Source: Monosporascus cannonballus
Taxonomy: Eukaryota; Ascomycota; Sordariomycetes; Xylariales
Length of the DNA: 64,000 bases
NCBI GenBank assembly: GCA_004154925.1
Contig: QJNS01000081.1
Span: 62,001-126,000, forward strand
Reading direction: 5' to 3'
A program made the position numbers and the translations under genes. The notes beneath the pieces are model-generated. The model saw only the letters and a program-made list of their open reading frames with translations. It searched no databases and was not told the DNA's origin. This document shows, piece after piece, positions 1-12,003 of this stretch; the stretch's first letter is position 1, and every line of letters begins with the position of its first letter.

Positions 1-2809
1 CCCCTTATTTTTTCAAAAAAAAGTTAACTTATTATAAGATTAATAATTACGTTAATCCTTAGTTTCTAATTAAGCTTTCCGCCCCGCTTAAGAAAAAACA
101 TATTAAATATAAAAATAATAAATTCTATTATATAAGTTTTTTTTGCGATATTTCCGCGCCCTTTCTGTACTATATACTAATTTACGTTATAAGCTAAATT
201 AATAACCGTTAATAATCGTATTATTAATGTTTTCGAAAACCTTATAATCGTAACTTAGGCGGCTAAGGAAAAGGTTTCGATTTTGTCGGAATTTGATATA
301 AATAAAACCGAATAATTACGCGTTTTAGATACGTAGCTTTTACGTAACGCTAATATTATAAATTCGTAAAATAAATCGTTAAAATTATAAGTTTTTAAAA
401 ATAATTAACTAATTTCGTAACTAATATATTATTTTTATAACTGTTAATTTTTTTTTAATATGTTTTGTTCGTAAATAACGAAAATATTATTCCCACGTTT
501 ATTTGCGAATTATATAAGGCTGTTCCTAAGCGGTTTCCTTAAGTTTCTTATACCGTTTATACGCCGTCCGGCCGGTATTTTTGAGCTGCATTTTTTATTT
601 ATCCGTTTTCGGATGGCATATTAAATTTGGGGTTTATTATTAATGGCTATATTGTTATATTTCTTTTCGAACAATTATAAAGCCGCCATATTTGCAAATT
701 CTTTAAGCGGTTTTTAAATTGGTTTTACGTAACTTAATTATTTTACTTAGATTTGGCGTATAAAGCCTTTTTTTTATTTTTTCAATTCGTATTTGGAAAG
801 TATTTTCAATTTTAAATTCCGGTTAATTATTTTTTTTTTGAAAAATAATGAAAAAAGGTTATATATTTGTATTAATTTAGAACAGTAAAAAGTTACGGTT
901 TGTAGGTTTTAATAAATTAACGTAAAAATAATTATAAATTTTTTTAAGTATATTTAATATAATAATAGAAAAATTAATTATTTTGGTTATTTAATATTTG
1001 GCTTAAAGTTAATTTAATTTTTTTGATTGTTAAAAAATAATAATATTTTTTAGGTGTAATCAGATTTTATCATTAATTGCGTATTTTTCGCCGGGAAAAT
1101 AATATTTATTCGTTATTTTTTCCTGGGTTTGCTAAGCCGCCGTTATTGCAACTTAAGCGAATTCCGTACTTTTTCGTAATTTCCTAACGAAATTTTCCGT
1201 TTTCGTACGTAAATCCATTTTAGTTGCCAAATTATTTTTTACTTAGGAAATCAAATTAACGTAATATCTATAAAATAAAAAAAATTAATTTTAACAAAAT
1301 CGTATTTTAATTATTAATTACAAATATCGCCTTTGGAAAAAAGTTATTTTATTTTTATTGTAAATACGTTACGAAAATTCGCAAATAAATTAATATTTCT
1401 TAATTCACCTTTTTCGTAATATTATCGGTTTTTAGGTAATATACGGTTAAAAAGCATTATTTTATTTTTATTAATTTGCCAAATTTGGTTTAAAATTTCC
1501 TTATTTAATTAATTCCTTTATTATTTACAATAACTTTAAAAATATATAAAACCTTTAATATATTTGTACGAATATTTTTGTATATATTTTATGTTTATCG
1601 TATATATTATTTTTAACATTATGAATTTAAATAGTCCGTTTATTATAACTATTAAAAATATATATATTATATTTAAAAGTAATTAATAATTTCTTATGAA
1701 ACTATTCGAAAACCGGAAATAATGTTAATAATTCTTTTTTATTTTTCTATACGTTTTTATGGCCGTATACCTTATAATTTCTGCAAAATTACTTTATTAT
1801 ACGATATATATTCGGACAAAAAAAGCTTTTCGAAAATACCGTTATTATTATCTTTTTATTGAGGTAACGTATTATATAAAATTCGTAAATACTTTATATT
1901 AAAGCCGTTTTATATAATTTTTATTTTAAAATTTAAAAGCATTTTCGAAATTAAAGAAAACGTTTAACCTTTAAAATATATTCCGTAATTAATATTAATA
2001 ATTTTAATTTCGCAAGAAAATTATATTTCCTTTTTATAATGGCCTTAATAATACGGTTATAATTTTATTATATTTTAACGTTATGTTTAAAAACTTTTAG
2101 AAAGTTTCGTAATATTATAATATTTATATTTTTCGAAATAACTTATTATTTTTAATTTTAACATTATTAACCATTATTATATTTTTAAGGAATTTCTAAT
2201 ATTTCGTAAATAATATATATAACTATTTACTTTTTATTAATTAAACCTTTTATATAGTTTTCCGGTTATTACCTTTTTTTATAAGCATATTTTATTCCTT
2301 ATACGAAAATATATCGGCCTTAATGTTTAAGCCGCCGGTATAAAATTCGAAATAAAAATTAATACGGAATAATTCCTTTAATTATTTTATTTAACGTTCG
2401 TTTAACCTTTTAATAATTATAAAATATTTCAGATTTTTATGGCTAATAATAATTTTAAATAAGGTTATTACGTTATGCAATTTTATATTTTGCATTTTTA
2501 AACAATTTATTATCGTTCAAAGTTTTTTAATATATATTTCGCAATTAGTTTTAACGGGATTTAATTTCTTAAAATAATAGATAACCGAACGTAATACTTT
2601 TAAGTTATTAATCTGGGATAAATAATTTCCATATATTGCATTTAAATAATTTATTTTTAATATTATAAGTTTTTTGGGATTTTATTATGTTAAAATCGGT
2701 TTTATTATAAAAGCGTTTTTAAAATGTTCGAATATTATTTCCTTTTTTTTCCTTTAGCAAATAAAATCTTTTTCCGAGTTAAGGCTATTAACGGTACCGA
2801 TATTTTCGC

Positions 2810-3551
2810 ATAATAAGTTATAAAATCGCAATAAAAATTGGCAAACCTTAAGAAATTTCGGATTTCTTTAAACGTTTTGGGAATTTTTTACTTTTTAGTT
2901 CCGCGTAATTTTCCGGGGTTTATTTATATTCCTTTTTCTGTATTTATAATAAATTCAAAATATTTTGTCGTTTTTACGGCGAATTCGCACTTAAAGATAT
3001 CAAAATTTAAACCCGTTTTTTCTAAGCAATTTCAAACCTTTTTTACTTTTTATATATAATCCTTTTTAAATTTGAAGAAAAATACAGATATCGTCTATAT
3101 ACGTTAAGTAGAAAACGTCGAGGTACTCCTTTAAGACCTTATTGATATATCGCTAGAAGATTACGGAAACCTCGCATAAACCGAATAATATTACCAGCTA
3201 TTCGTATAAACCAAAACGCGTTCGGAATACCGTTTTTCATTCGTTTCTTTTTTTAATACTAATTTTATAAAACATTATTTAAACGTTTATTTTCGTAAAT
3301 TATTTAACGAAAAAAAATAACCTTAAAATATCCGAAATAAAGGGTAAACAATAACGGTTTTTTTCGGTTATTATATTTAACGCCCGATAATCGCAATAAA
3401 AACGCAGCTTTCCTCCCAGTTTTTTTATAAATAAAATCGGAGCCCTTATGGGCGAATTATGTGCGCAGATATATCCCTTATCTAAAATTTCCGTCAGAGT
3501 TTTCCTTAAAGCTAACAGTTCGTCTTTAATTATACCATATAAAGCCCTCAT
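2810..3551 (-). pseudogene. gypsy reverse transcriptase and RNase H connection (element D)
   Basis: An 83-residue open stretch at 3300-3551 carries the gypsy RT N-terminal signature: LDKGYI, then SPIRAPILFIKK, GGKLRF and DYRALN. This is the region around the first catalytic aspartate. Continuing on the minus strand, the catalytic box reads YIDDI at 3090-3101, so both active-site aspartates survive. Still further on, 2815-3000 gives the connection segment with CEF, KYFEFI, EKGI and IRNFLRFANFY, interrupted by stops. The order and spacing match Ty3/gypsy pol. It is not translatable as a whole, because stops and a frame change separate the blocks. Confidence 0.85.
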
Positions 3552-4337
3552 AATATTACCATTTTCTTTATTTCCTTTTTACGCAATAAAATCGCATAAT
3601 TTATTTTGGGGCGGAATAAAAATAAGATTTCGCCTAATTTTTTATTAAATAATTTCCAAAACGCTTTTAATCTAAACGGAAACTTTTCCTTAACCTTTAT
3701 TCTTTTTAAGCGTTAACGCCTTATTAATATCGGCCAAAATAATTGAAAATAATTAAACTTTTTATTTAATGCTTTTAATTTTTTTCATTTTTCGAAATTC
3801 CGCCTTAAAAACAATAATTAAAATTCTTTTCGTTTCGCAAATTATTCGTACGTTATTTTTTTAAGTTTTGTATTTTTTTTTCGTAAATCTTTACATAACT
3901 TATTACGTTTATAGTTAAAAATACTTTTGTAATATATATATAACGTCGTAACGTTTTATTTAAGGTTTTCCCAAATTTAAGTGGTAATTAAAATTATTAA
4001 TAATATATACAAATATCTTAATTTTAAAACCGTCGATATCTATCTTTATATATATTATCTTCTTAATGTTTCTTTATCGTTATTAACTTTTGTCGAACCT
4101 TTTTTAATCCGCATAAACTTGTTAAAATACGCAGTAACCGAAAATATCTTACGAATATTTTATTTATTATAATAAAACATTTATATCCTTAATTAAGCAA
4201 AATTTCTATAAATTCTTTAAATTAATATATATAATTATAATAAATAAAATGCCGTCCATGTTTTGCTTTGCGATTTTTACCTTGGCCTAGGGTACTTTTG
4301 ATTCACGAATACGCCGATATTTAAAAATTATTTTTTT

Positions 4338-4449
4338 TTCCTTTTTTACTTTTAAATTCCGACTTTTCGTCGTCGTACGCTTTTAATAAATTAATTTTTC
4401 TTTGCGGTTTTTTTGCTAATAAAAACGGGCAATAATTCGCCCTGTAGTT
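4338..4449 (-). pseudogene. gag zinc-knuckle remnant (element D)
   Basis: One minus-strand frame reads N-Y-R-A-N-Y-C-P followed by AKKPQRKINLLKAYDD and a lysine-rich tail. This matches the end of a retroviral-type CCHC knuckle and the basic tail of gypsy gag. The cysteine and histidine positions appear converted (Cys to Tyr, His to Asn), as G-to-A changes would do. It lies upstream of pol in element orientation, where gag is expected. Confidence 0.55.
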
Positions 4450-5639
4450 AAAACGCCCATAACGTAAATAAAGGCCTTTCGTTTTACGGACGTTCCGTTC
4501 CTTTTAAATCATTTATCGCGCATATTGCTTCGGCGTTAAAGGTAAAATTTAAAATCCCTGCTTTTGCCGTCCCACTGCCGAAATACCCGTTATGCTTATG
4601 TCGTTATTTAAGTTATTTCCCGCTTAGTTATTACCTTCCGATTAAATTATTAAAAAGTTATTCGTTTTTTGCCGCATTATTTCTTTAAGGCGTCCGGCGA
4701 TTTTTATTACTTTATTTACTTATACGTTATAATTCTTAAATAGATTTATTAAAATTAAAATTTGAGTAAGTTCTTTATCTAATATTCCTTTTAAAAACGT
4801 AAATTTTGCTTTCGTTAACCAAATAATCCTTTTTGCACTTATTAACGTTTTTTCGAATAAAGGATAAAATAACGAAAATTTCGCATTATCTATTTACTTT
4901 AAGTTCTTAAAATATTCGGCTATTTTTGTATTTTATGCCAATTATTATATTATTCGGATAATATTTAAAAGAAATTAGCAAAATTATGCAAATTATTTAA
5001 GCTTTCGGTAATATAATAAATAATAATCGTACGTTATATATTAATTTTAAACCTTTCGTATATAACGTAAAATTACTTACGCATTCTTTTTACGAAAATA
5101 ATATTTATTTTAAGTTCATAAATTATGGATACGTATTATTCGGGAAACCTTTTTTTTTGTCCCGTTGAAATTTTTCGGCTAAAATAACGGCTTCCGCTTA
5201 GCTCCTATTATTAATTCGGTTATTTAAACCATTTTTGCAAAATAGCTTAATTACGTTTCCGATTATTATTAAATCGAAGAAAAATCGGTATTTGTAAATG
5301 TTAGTACGTTTCGAACTTATAATTAAATAATAAGTTTTTATTAAATAATTAAACCGTTTTTAAATTATTCGGCCATTTATATTAGCTTTTTATTTGTCTT
5401 ATATTACGCTTTTATATACTTACGGAGCTGGGCTGCTTTTTTTGTTTTGCTCGAATTGATAACTTATACGTTATTTTATAATTATTATCGAACTTATTAA
5501 GATTTCCGTTATAACGTTAAATACCTTTTGTAACTTTGGGTTAATAAAGGCCCCTTATTAGGCCTCATAAGAAACGTTCGAAAATCCTGATATTTAATCC
5601 TAAACGTTTTTTACTTTGTTAAATAATAAGCTAAAAAAT

Positions 5640-6000
5640 ATGCAAAAGGTTTTACTTAAGCAGTCTGTAACTAGTTGCTAATAAGAATTTATTTTTTAGC
5701 TAAAGAGAAAAAAAAGAAAGATAAAAATACAGTTATATGTGTTCGCATATAAGGCGCTGCGCTAATGCTGCTCGGTACCGGCGTTTGTTCGGTGCTTCAT
5801 AATAGAGCTCTATACAGCCCCATCATACTTATTTATGTTATAATCGCAAAATATGGTATCGTAAAAAAGGATATTTATAATTTCGACGATACGGAATTTT
5901 TGATAAGATTTTTTATAGTAATAAGTATAGTTATTATTAGCGTTAAAAAACGTAAAAAATCTAGATAAACCTAGTAAAAAAAATCAAAAATGGTTTATAA
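5640..6000. other. GC-balanced patch at the edge of relic D, unidentified
   Basis: The stretch at about 5740-5830 is visibly less AT-rich than its surroundings and keeps CG and GC dinucleotides, for example GCGCTGCGC and GGTACCGGCG. It could be part of an LTR or leader of element D, or a short non-repeat remnant. I could not find a second copy in the window. A 67-codon open frame across 5765-5968 has no recognisable motif, and I do not call it a gene. Confidence 0.3.
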
Positions 6001-6367
6001 TAATATAAGCCGTTAAATTTTAAAGTTAGGCCTTATTCCCATTTATTATCCTTATTAAGAAAAACTATTTTTATTGCTGGTTCGCCGATAACCTATTTTT
6101 ATCAAATTAAAAATTTGGTATAAGCAAAAACGGTTAAATATTAAATAAATTAAGTTTAAAATGGATTAAATATTTCGATAAATGTATTAAAATACGTACC
6201 AAAAATTCGAAACGGTTTTTGGTTCACGACAGTTACGAAAGTTATTATTCGATCGAATTCGAAAGTCGTTGCGCGAATAACGATATTATTACGTTTTATA
6301 TATCTGCTTATTGCTTTTATTGATTTCAACTTTTTAACGTATTTTATTTTTTCGTATTAAAACGCGT

Positions 6368-6595
6368 TTATTTGCTATATATCGAACATCTTATATAGCG
6401 GTACGTTATTTCTATTATTAAAGAGGATTTTATCGCCGATTTTTGCAACGCGTTTAAAGTTATTATAACGACTAATAATATCAAATCCGGATTCGCCAAA
6501 GCGAAACTTGTAATATTCGATTTTAATCGCATTTTTTCCCAGCTAAAAGCTTTAGTTATATCTATATCGACCGTTTCGCCGCTTACTTTTACCAA
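6368..6595 (-). pseudogene. unidentified open-frame relic
   Basis: A 75-codon minus-strand frame that begins at a TTG, not an ATG. It reads smoothly through VSGETVDIDITKAFSWEKMR and SFALANPDLILLVVII, which has a more protein-like composition than the surrounding low-complexity frames. I do not recognise the family. It sits upstream (in pol orientation) of relic D and could be part of an accessory or gag frame of the same or a second element. No start, promoter or stop context supports a live gene. Confidence 0.3.
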
Positions 6596-6599
6596 TTTT

Positions 6600-9500
6600 G
6601 TTATTTTCCTATTTGTGAAAACCTTTAAGAATATTATTAAAACGATTTGATAAGGACGTTATTTATAAAAGAATCAGAAATTATAAAAGTAATTCAGTAA
6701 CAAAAATAATTAAATTGGTTAATTTTTTAATAAAAAGTAATATAATCCTTTTATAAGAAATCGGTTTTTTTTTCGAAAAAGAAATAGCTATTTTCGCGAA
6801 ATAAATTACGTCCTTTATAAATATTAGAAAATCAAAAAATATACATTTTAAAAAAGAAAAATATTTATACGAGAAGTATAAACTTTTATAACTACGAAAA
6901 AAGGTAATAGTAAATAATCGCAGCTAATAACAGCTAAAGGTAATCGTCGTAAAAGAGTCTAGGCAAAATAACGAAAATATAGCGTTTGCAATAGGCCAGA
7001 ACATAATACGCGTATTTATAAAGAAGCTGTAAATACGTTTCGCAACAAAGAATCCAATTAATTTAAATTAATTTCCTGCGTTATAGTTTTTTATTTGAAT
7101 TTGTTATCACGAAGTGCTAAAAGCTGTGCCGCTTATTTGTGTATTCAGCTTACTTGTGTAGTACGTTATCTTATGGTATTTTCTAAATATAAATTATGAG
7201 AATTCATAATTATTATTATAATTTTTCAAAATTTCCAAACTTTTATTACAGAATATCTATAATAAATTAATATTTATACTTATTATTTACATTTTGCCGG
7301 TTTTATTACAACTAAAAGAGTTACGACACAATAATTATATTACGTGAAAAGGAATCCTTTTATTATTTATAAAACAAATTGAAAAAATGGCAAAATTAAT
7401 ACTTTAAATAAATAACGAAAAATTGAGAAAGTGATAAAACTTATTAATATAATTTTTAGAAAATATTGTAAAACAATTGTATACATTTAAAACGAATTAT
7501 AAGTATAAGAATTACTCCATAAAATATTATCCACAAAATATAAGAAAATATAATAATGCGTTATCTAAAAATAAGAAAATAAATCAAATACAAATTCTAG
7601 AAAGTATTAGTGAAACTTAATACGTTATATATATAATATTAATTACAGAATATTTATGGATTTATAAAATCTTAAAATTACTTAAAAACCAGTTTTTAAA
7701 CTAAAGATAATAATTAAAAAAAGATTTAACGACAACATAAACATTGTAATAAATAGAAAATCTAATAATATAAAGATTTTAAAATCGATTATCGATTATA
7801 AAGTTAAAGAATTTATAAAGGTTATTTATAATATATTTTATTTAGTAACTTTCGTTTATTTAAAACATATGATAAGAGAAATGTATTATATTAATATCTT
7901 CGAAATTATTAACGAATTTTCACAGTATTGGTTGTTCTACTATATTAAAGAGTAGAAATAGCAAATTAAAGATGTATATTCTATTTTCAAACATTTATAA
8001 TATAAAAAAATATTTTATAAACTTATTGATGACAAAAACAACATCTTATAATATAAATTTATTGAAATTCAGAATTATATAATGTTTTTATATTTTAAAC
8101 GTAGAATATAACAAAAGAAATAACCAAGTATTAAAGATTTATCTATAATATTACATTAATTATCAATGAAATAACTACATTACAAATTTACTTATTATAT
8201 AACCAATTTATAATATTTATATTTGCGAAAATATTAATAAAGCCTTAAAAAACGTTAATTGTAAAATTTAATTTAGTATTTAAAGAACGAACTTTCTGAA
8301 TATATTACTGTTGAAATGATAGTTACGTTAAAATAAGTTAAATAATTATAATTAAAATTAAAAACAAAAACTAAAAATCGTGCGAAATCAGTTAAATATG
8401 TATTACAATTAAAGAAATAAAAAGAATTCGAAAAAAGGAAGTTAATTTATTTGATATAAAAAAGTATAAATGAAAAGATTAATAAAGGATTTAATTTTAA
8501 ATACATAAATCCTTACAGAGTTGCCAAGGAAAGTCTTAAAAATATTTAATAAATAAAACTTTAACCAAAACTTAATTTCTATTTATTTTTTATGTTTATT
8601 TATTCGAATTAATAATAAATACCATTAAAATCTATACGAGATACAACAAAAGAAAAGAAAAAAGAAATTATATCCGGAATTAAAACAAATGCTTAATATA
8701 CGAAGAAAAACCGAATTTATTTAATACTTAATTAAATAGAAAAAAGTATAAAATTTTTAAAAATACTTAAAAACTCGCAAAAGATCTTATAAATACAAAA
8801 GATCTATTAAAGAATTTTGACTAATAAAGACGAAACTGTTAGCAAATGTAATTTAAATGATATTAATGAAAAACGAATTAAATAAGCCGAAATCGGATAT
8901 TTTATATAGAATAACAACTTGTATTAACATAATTATAACAATTTCGGAGGTTATCTTTTTCTGCTGTTTTTACTTTTTAACTTATCTACGGATTAAAGGC
9001 TTCGTTAAATTAGTACAACTTTTTTTTAAATAAAGTAAAGATTTTTACATTTATAAACAAATTAACTATATCAAAATATCTTTATTTATTTCGAATACAT
9101 ATATTAAATTTCAAGTTTTCAATATTACAATTCTTGCAAACGTTTTTCTGTTAAAGTTCTTTTACGCTTTAAATATTAATATTTACGGCGAATACTTTGC
9201 TTTTTTAAAAAGCAAAAACGGCATACTCGTTTCGTTACATATTTAACTACGAACTTGATATTCTTCATACCGCAAAACGTTTTCCATTATTTTATATTTT
9301 CAGCTTTTCGAAATAGAGTAAAAAAATATAATTTCGAATTTAAACGTTTTCGAAACTTTAATTAAATTATTGTATCTAAGGATAAAATAACTAAGTTTAG
9401 GACGAATTTTAAAAATACAGAAAAACATATCAAAAAAGCGTAAAAATTAAACATATACTAAAAGCGAAACAAGATTTTAAAGGCAATGTTTTTTTTTAAA

Positions 9501-9685
9501 AAAAAGGAAATCGTATTACAACTCAAGATAAATAGTTCTCGAAAACGATCGTTACACTCGAAAACAGGATCCAAATAAATGAAAGTTACGTAATAAATAA
9601 TTCTTAATTTAATATTAATGATTAATAAAACAAATAATCAAGAAAATAAACTGATTAAAAGATTCTTATTTCAAAATAAATTTCA
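6600..9685. other. AT-rich repeat debris with no gene
   Basis: About 3 kb of very AT-rich sequence with frequent stops in all frames. I see no RT box, zinc knuckle or LTR pair in it. Because an LTR relic in plus orientation closes it on the right (about 9690-9888), it may be the internal part of a plus-strand gypsy element mutated beyond reading. Confidence 0.4.
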
Positions 9686-9689
9686 AAAA

Positions 9690-9888
9690 ATAAAACAATA
9701 TATATGCGTTGGTTATCTCTATAATACAAATAATATTAAGTTGTAATATAATTTCATTACTTAAAACACTGTTAATATTACCAAACGTAACTAAATTATC
9801 TTATTACTTAAATTTCGATGATTCTTCTGCTAACAAAAAACGCGTACGACTAAGCTTTAATAGTTGGTTAAACCCTTTAACCGTCATA
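9690..9888 (+). repeat. RIP-mutated LTR relic, same family as the 10271 solo LTR
   Basis: The sequence tracks the right part of the solo LTR at 10271-10621 block by block. It has the GTAATAT...CATTACTTAAAACAC segment, then GCGTACGACTAAG, TTTAATAGTTGGTTAAACC and the terminal AACCGTCATA, where the fresh copy has AGCCGTCACA. Differences are mostly C-to-T or G-to-A. The left boundary is not clear. Confidence 0.65.
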
Positions 9889-10270
9889 TTCTTATAATTG
9901 TAATACAACAACTATAACTCGTGCGAGCAAAAACATAACTGGACCGGCTTTTCTCATACTGAATTACCCTTGGAAAACCTATAAGAAAATGTCATATACA
10001 GTGGTTGCGTTATTGCAGCAATAAGGGCGTTACGGCCGAACAGTATATATAGAATGAGAATTTAACATGTTTTCTTAATATTTCTATGAAACCAAACCCG
10101 ATAAGAAGTATATATTTATAGTTATATGGCCCTGTAAAGCTTTATTTAATTATGATATTTGGATTTTAATATAAATTGTTATTATTTTTATATTTGTAAA
10201 TGTCAAAAGGAGATTTTCTGTTATGGTCTCAGCAACGTAACGGGTGGCGCTAGCTCTTATACAGCTGTAA

Positions 10271-10621
10271 TGTTACGACCTGACAAGCCACGGCCTCCAG
10301 GAACGGTCGCAACGGAGAAGGCCAAGAAAACCATGTGGATCAGGTCACGTGATGGATCACCAACTCACTGGTGCTGAGCCAGTAAGCCGGATCACCAACT
10401 TACTGGTGGTGATCCAGCTAAAGGAGAAGGATATATACGCTTATTAATTCCATAGTCTAGATAGCTTCAGCTTGCAATACAACATCGTTACCCAAGGCAC
10501 CCTTGGTATTACGAGACGTGACACGTTCCTGTATCCATTGCTCAGATTCCCACGATACTCCTGCCAACATAAACCCGTACGACTTAGGTTTAATAGTTGG
10601 TTAAACCGCCTAGCCGTCACA
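10271..10621 (+). repeat. intact 351-bp solo LTR (gypsy A/B/C family relative), TSD TGTAA
   Basis: Starts TGTTACGACC, ends AGCCGTCACA, and is flanked by the 5-bp duplication TGTAA (10266-10270 and 10622-10626). Removing it restores the short solo LTR it interrupts. It is GC-normal and nearly unmutated. Its right ~190 bp is the reverse complement of the outer part of the LTRs of elements A, B and C; its left part differs from theirs. It contains two 35-bp direct repeats (about 10354-10388 and 10389-10423), each an imperfect palindrome built on GGATCACC/GGTGATCC. Confidence 0.85.
10354..10423. repeat. two tandem 35-bp palindromic units inside the solo LTR
   Basis: Two adjacent units begin GGATCACCAACT and carry CACTGGTG or TACTGGTG. 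The second forms the inverted pair GGATCACC...GGTGATCC. The mutated LTR at 36837 keeps both units, so the duplication predates that insertion. It could form a hairpin in the LTR transcript. Confidence 0.6.
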
Positions 10622-10712
10622 TGTAAGCACCAGAATGATTGCCACAATTGCAATCATTCCACTGATCTTTTGCCCTGGTGGCGTAATAGCATGGTGCAGC
10701 CATAACATTTTC

Positions 10713-10869
10713 GCAAATTTGTATAAGAATGTGCAAAATTTGTCTAAAAAATCACAACATGATATGAGGCTCTATTTTGGGCGTTTGGGTGTTTTTCTAG
10801 ACTTTTTGTGGGATCGCCTAGGCGGTATACCTAACTTTGAATCCCACTTAATCCATGACCCTAGCAATG
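10713..10869. other. single-copy spacer between two facing LTRs
   Basis: About 160 bp of moderately GC sequence with no other copy in the window, probably the pre-insertion host DNA. It contains the perfect 10-bp palindrome CGCCTAGGCG and a wider inverted pair GTGGGAT/ATCCCAC around it. No open frame of note. Confidence 0.45.
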
Positions 10870-11352
10870 TGTGACGGCTAGACGGTTTAACCAACTATTA
10901 AACCTAAGTCGTACGGGTTTATGTTGGCAGGAGTATCGTGAGAGTTTGAGCAATAAATACAGTAACGTATTACGTCTCGTTATACCAATGGCGATTAGAG
11001 TAACGATATATTCGATATTGATAAGCGTTATAAGCTAAAGTTATGTAAATTATAGAAGTAACGAACGTATTATATTTGATTACAGCCATTTGCTTTTCGC
11101 TAACTTTCGTAAATTTTGTAAGATTCTAATAATTTTGATTTTCTTAGATTTTGAAAGACTTTTAAAAATTCTGATTTTCGTAAATCTTTTAAGATCTTAA
11201 TAATTCTAACTTTCGTGAATTTCCCAAGATCCTAATAATCTTAATTTTCGTAAATTTCGCAAGATTTCAATGATCCTATTACGGGACCCTTTCTTTGGTG
11301 CTTTATTTGTTTTAACTATTTTTGGATACGCTAAGATTATTAGATTATAACG
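10870..11352 (-). repeat. 3' LTR of element A (483 bp)
   Basis: On the plus strand it starts TGTGACGGCTAG and ends in a TTATAACG-type terminus. The first ~115 bp is almost identical to the inverse of the solo LTR 250 bp to its left; the rest is strongly T/A-shifted. It is ~110 bp longer than its partner at 17445, owing to extra copies of a ~35-bp tandem repeat. Confidence 0.85.
11098..11280. repeat. about five ~35-bp tandem repeats inside the 3' LTR of A
   Basis: Repeating unit of the form TTTTCGTAAATTT..AAGAT..TAATAATTCT, about 35 bp each, with mutated variants. The partner LTR (17665-17745) has only two or three units, which accounts for the length difference between the two LTRs. Confidence 0.65.
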
Positions 11353-11371
11353 CGATTTTCTTTTTTTAGGA
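11353..11371 (-). other. polypurine tract of element A
   Basis: On the minus strand the sequence just before the 3' LTR reads CCTAAAAAAAGAAAATCG. The equivalent tract in element C (58591-58607) reads GGGAAAAAAGGAAATCG. This is the expected plus-strand primer site and fixes the element's orientation. Confidence 0.65.
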
Positions 11372-11639
11372 TCTTCGTTCCGAAAACTATTTTGTAAGTA
11401 TTTAACTTATTATAACAAACCGTATTAAAAAACATATTAAACTTTTTTCTAAACCAAAGATTACTTAACGTAATTCTTTAATTGCTACGGTTTATTTTGG
11501 CGACTTTACCGAAATAACGCCTTATTCGTATTGTGAACGAAAAAATTAAAATGTAAGTTGTCGGAAAACGATTTTTTTCGCTGTTTGCCTTGTATTCAAA
11601 ATAACTAGTCTAATTCTGATGTGCGTGGTCTTAGCTTAG

Positions 11640-12003
11640 AGCAGCTATAAGGCGTCGTTGTTTAATACCGGAAATTAAAGTTGAAACTGGAGGTTGCTAA
11701 GAAAAAGGCAGACCAGGTTAACGCCCGTTTATGTCGTTTGCGTAAACCAAAAAAATGTGGTATAATAAGATGATGAAAGCCGTATTTTGCGGTATCGATA
11801 ACCTGGAAAAGTTGGAACGTTAAAAGAAACGGGCCGAACTGGAGGTTATTAAGGTTATGTCGGCAGAGACCGCGCCCCCTTCCAACTGGTCCAACCTTAA
11901 GTTTGCCGATTGGTCGTTTATTAACTGGGGGACCTTTGATCCCGTTAATCTTGGCGTTGCTGGCGTTTCTGGTGAAAGTCTTTCAATAGGCGTTGGGCGC
12001 TAA
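11640..12003 (+). pseudogene. opposite-strand accessory open frame of element A, degraded
   Basis: Codon-like sequence on the strand opposite to pol, just inside the 3' LTR. It reads as a lysine/arginine/leucine-rich helical segment (KLKLKLEVAKKKADQVNARL, then GIDNLEKLER), a stop where CAA was probably changed to TAA, then KKRAELEVIKV. It ends MSAETAPPSNWSNLKFADWS...VGR and stops at 12001-12003. One frameshift lies in an A-run near 11755. The ending is conserved in elements B and C. From memory, small coiled-coil proteins with acidic or tryptophan-containing tails are common hypothetical proteins of fungal gypsy elements; I did not check this. Confidence 0.55.

Larger units (their letters stand above)
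1..5830 (-). mobile_element. Ty3/gypsy retrotransposon relic D (cut by window start)
   Basis: Dead LTR retrotransposon with pol read on the minus strand. Going down the coordinates I can read a gag CCHC-type segment (about 4.4 kb), the reverse transcriptase (3.55-3.09 kb) and the RT-RNase H connection (to about 2.8 kb); RNase H and integrase would fall below that but are too mutated to place. Frames are broken by many TAA/TAG codons, and the base composition is strongly T/A-skewed as expected after RIP. I did not find its LTRs: the left one would lie outside the window. The right end near 5.8 kb is a guess, based on a more GC-balanced patch at 5640-5830. It belongs to a different gypsy family from elements A, B and C. 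Confidence 0.8.
10219..10707 (+). repeat. short solo LTR (about 134 bp), split by a nested LTR
   Basis: Begins TGTTATGG and ends CCATAACA, an exact 8-bp terminal inverted repeat. It is flanked by a perfect 5-bp target duplication, TTTTC (10214-10218 and 10708-10712). The element proper is 10219-10270 plus 10627-10707; the rest is another LTR inserted into it. Related copies lie at 31437-31579 and 55739-55872. All share a core near AAGCACTAGAATGATTGCC and end in a GCAGCCGTAACA-like sequence. TG...CA ends and a 5-bp duplication point to a solo LTR or a very short (TRIM-like) element. Confidence 0.8.

Noticed and set aside
10159..10874. Four 69-79 codon frames in the LTR nest
   Set aside because: They run through LTR boundaries and target duplications, so they are chance frames in GC-normal repeat DNA.
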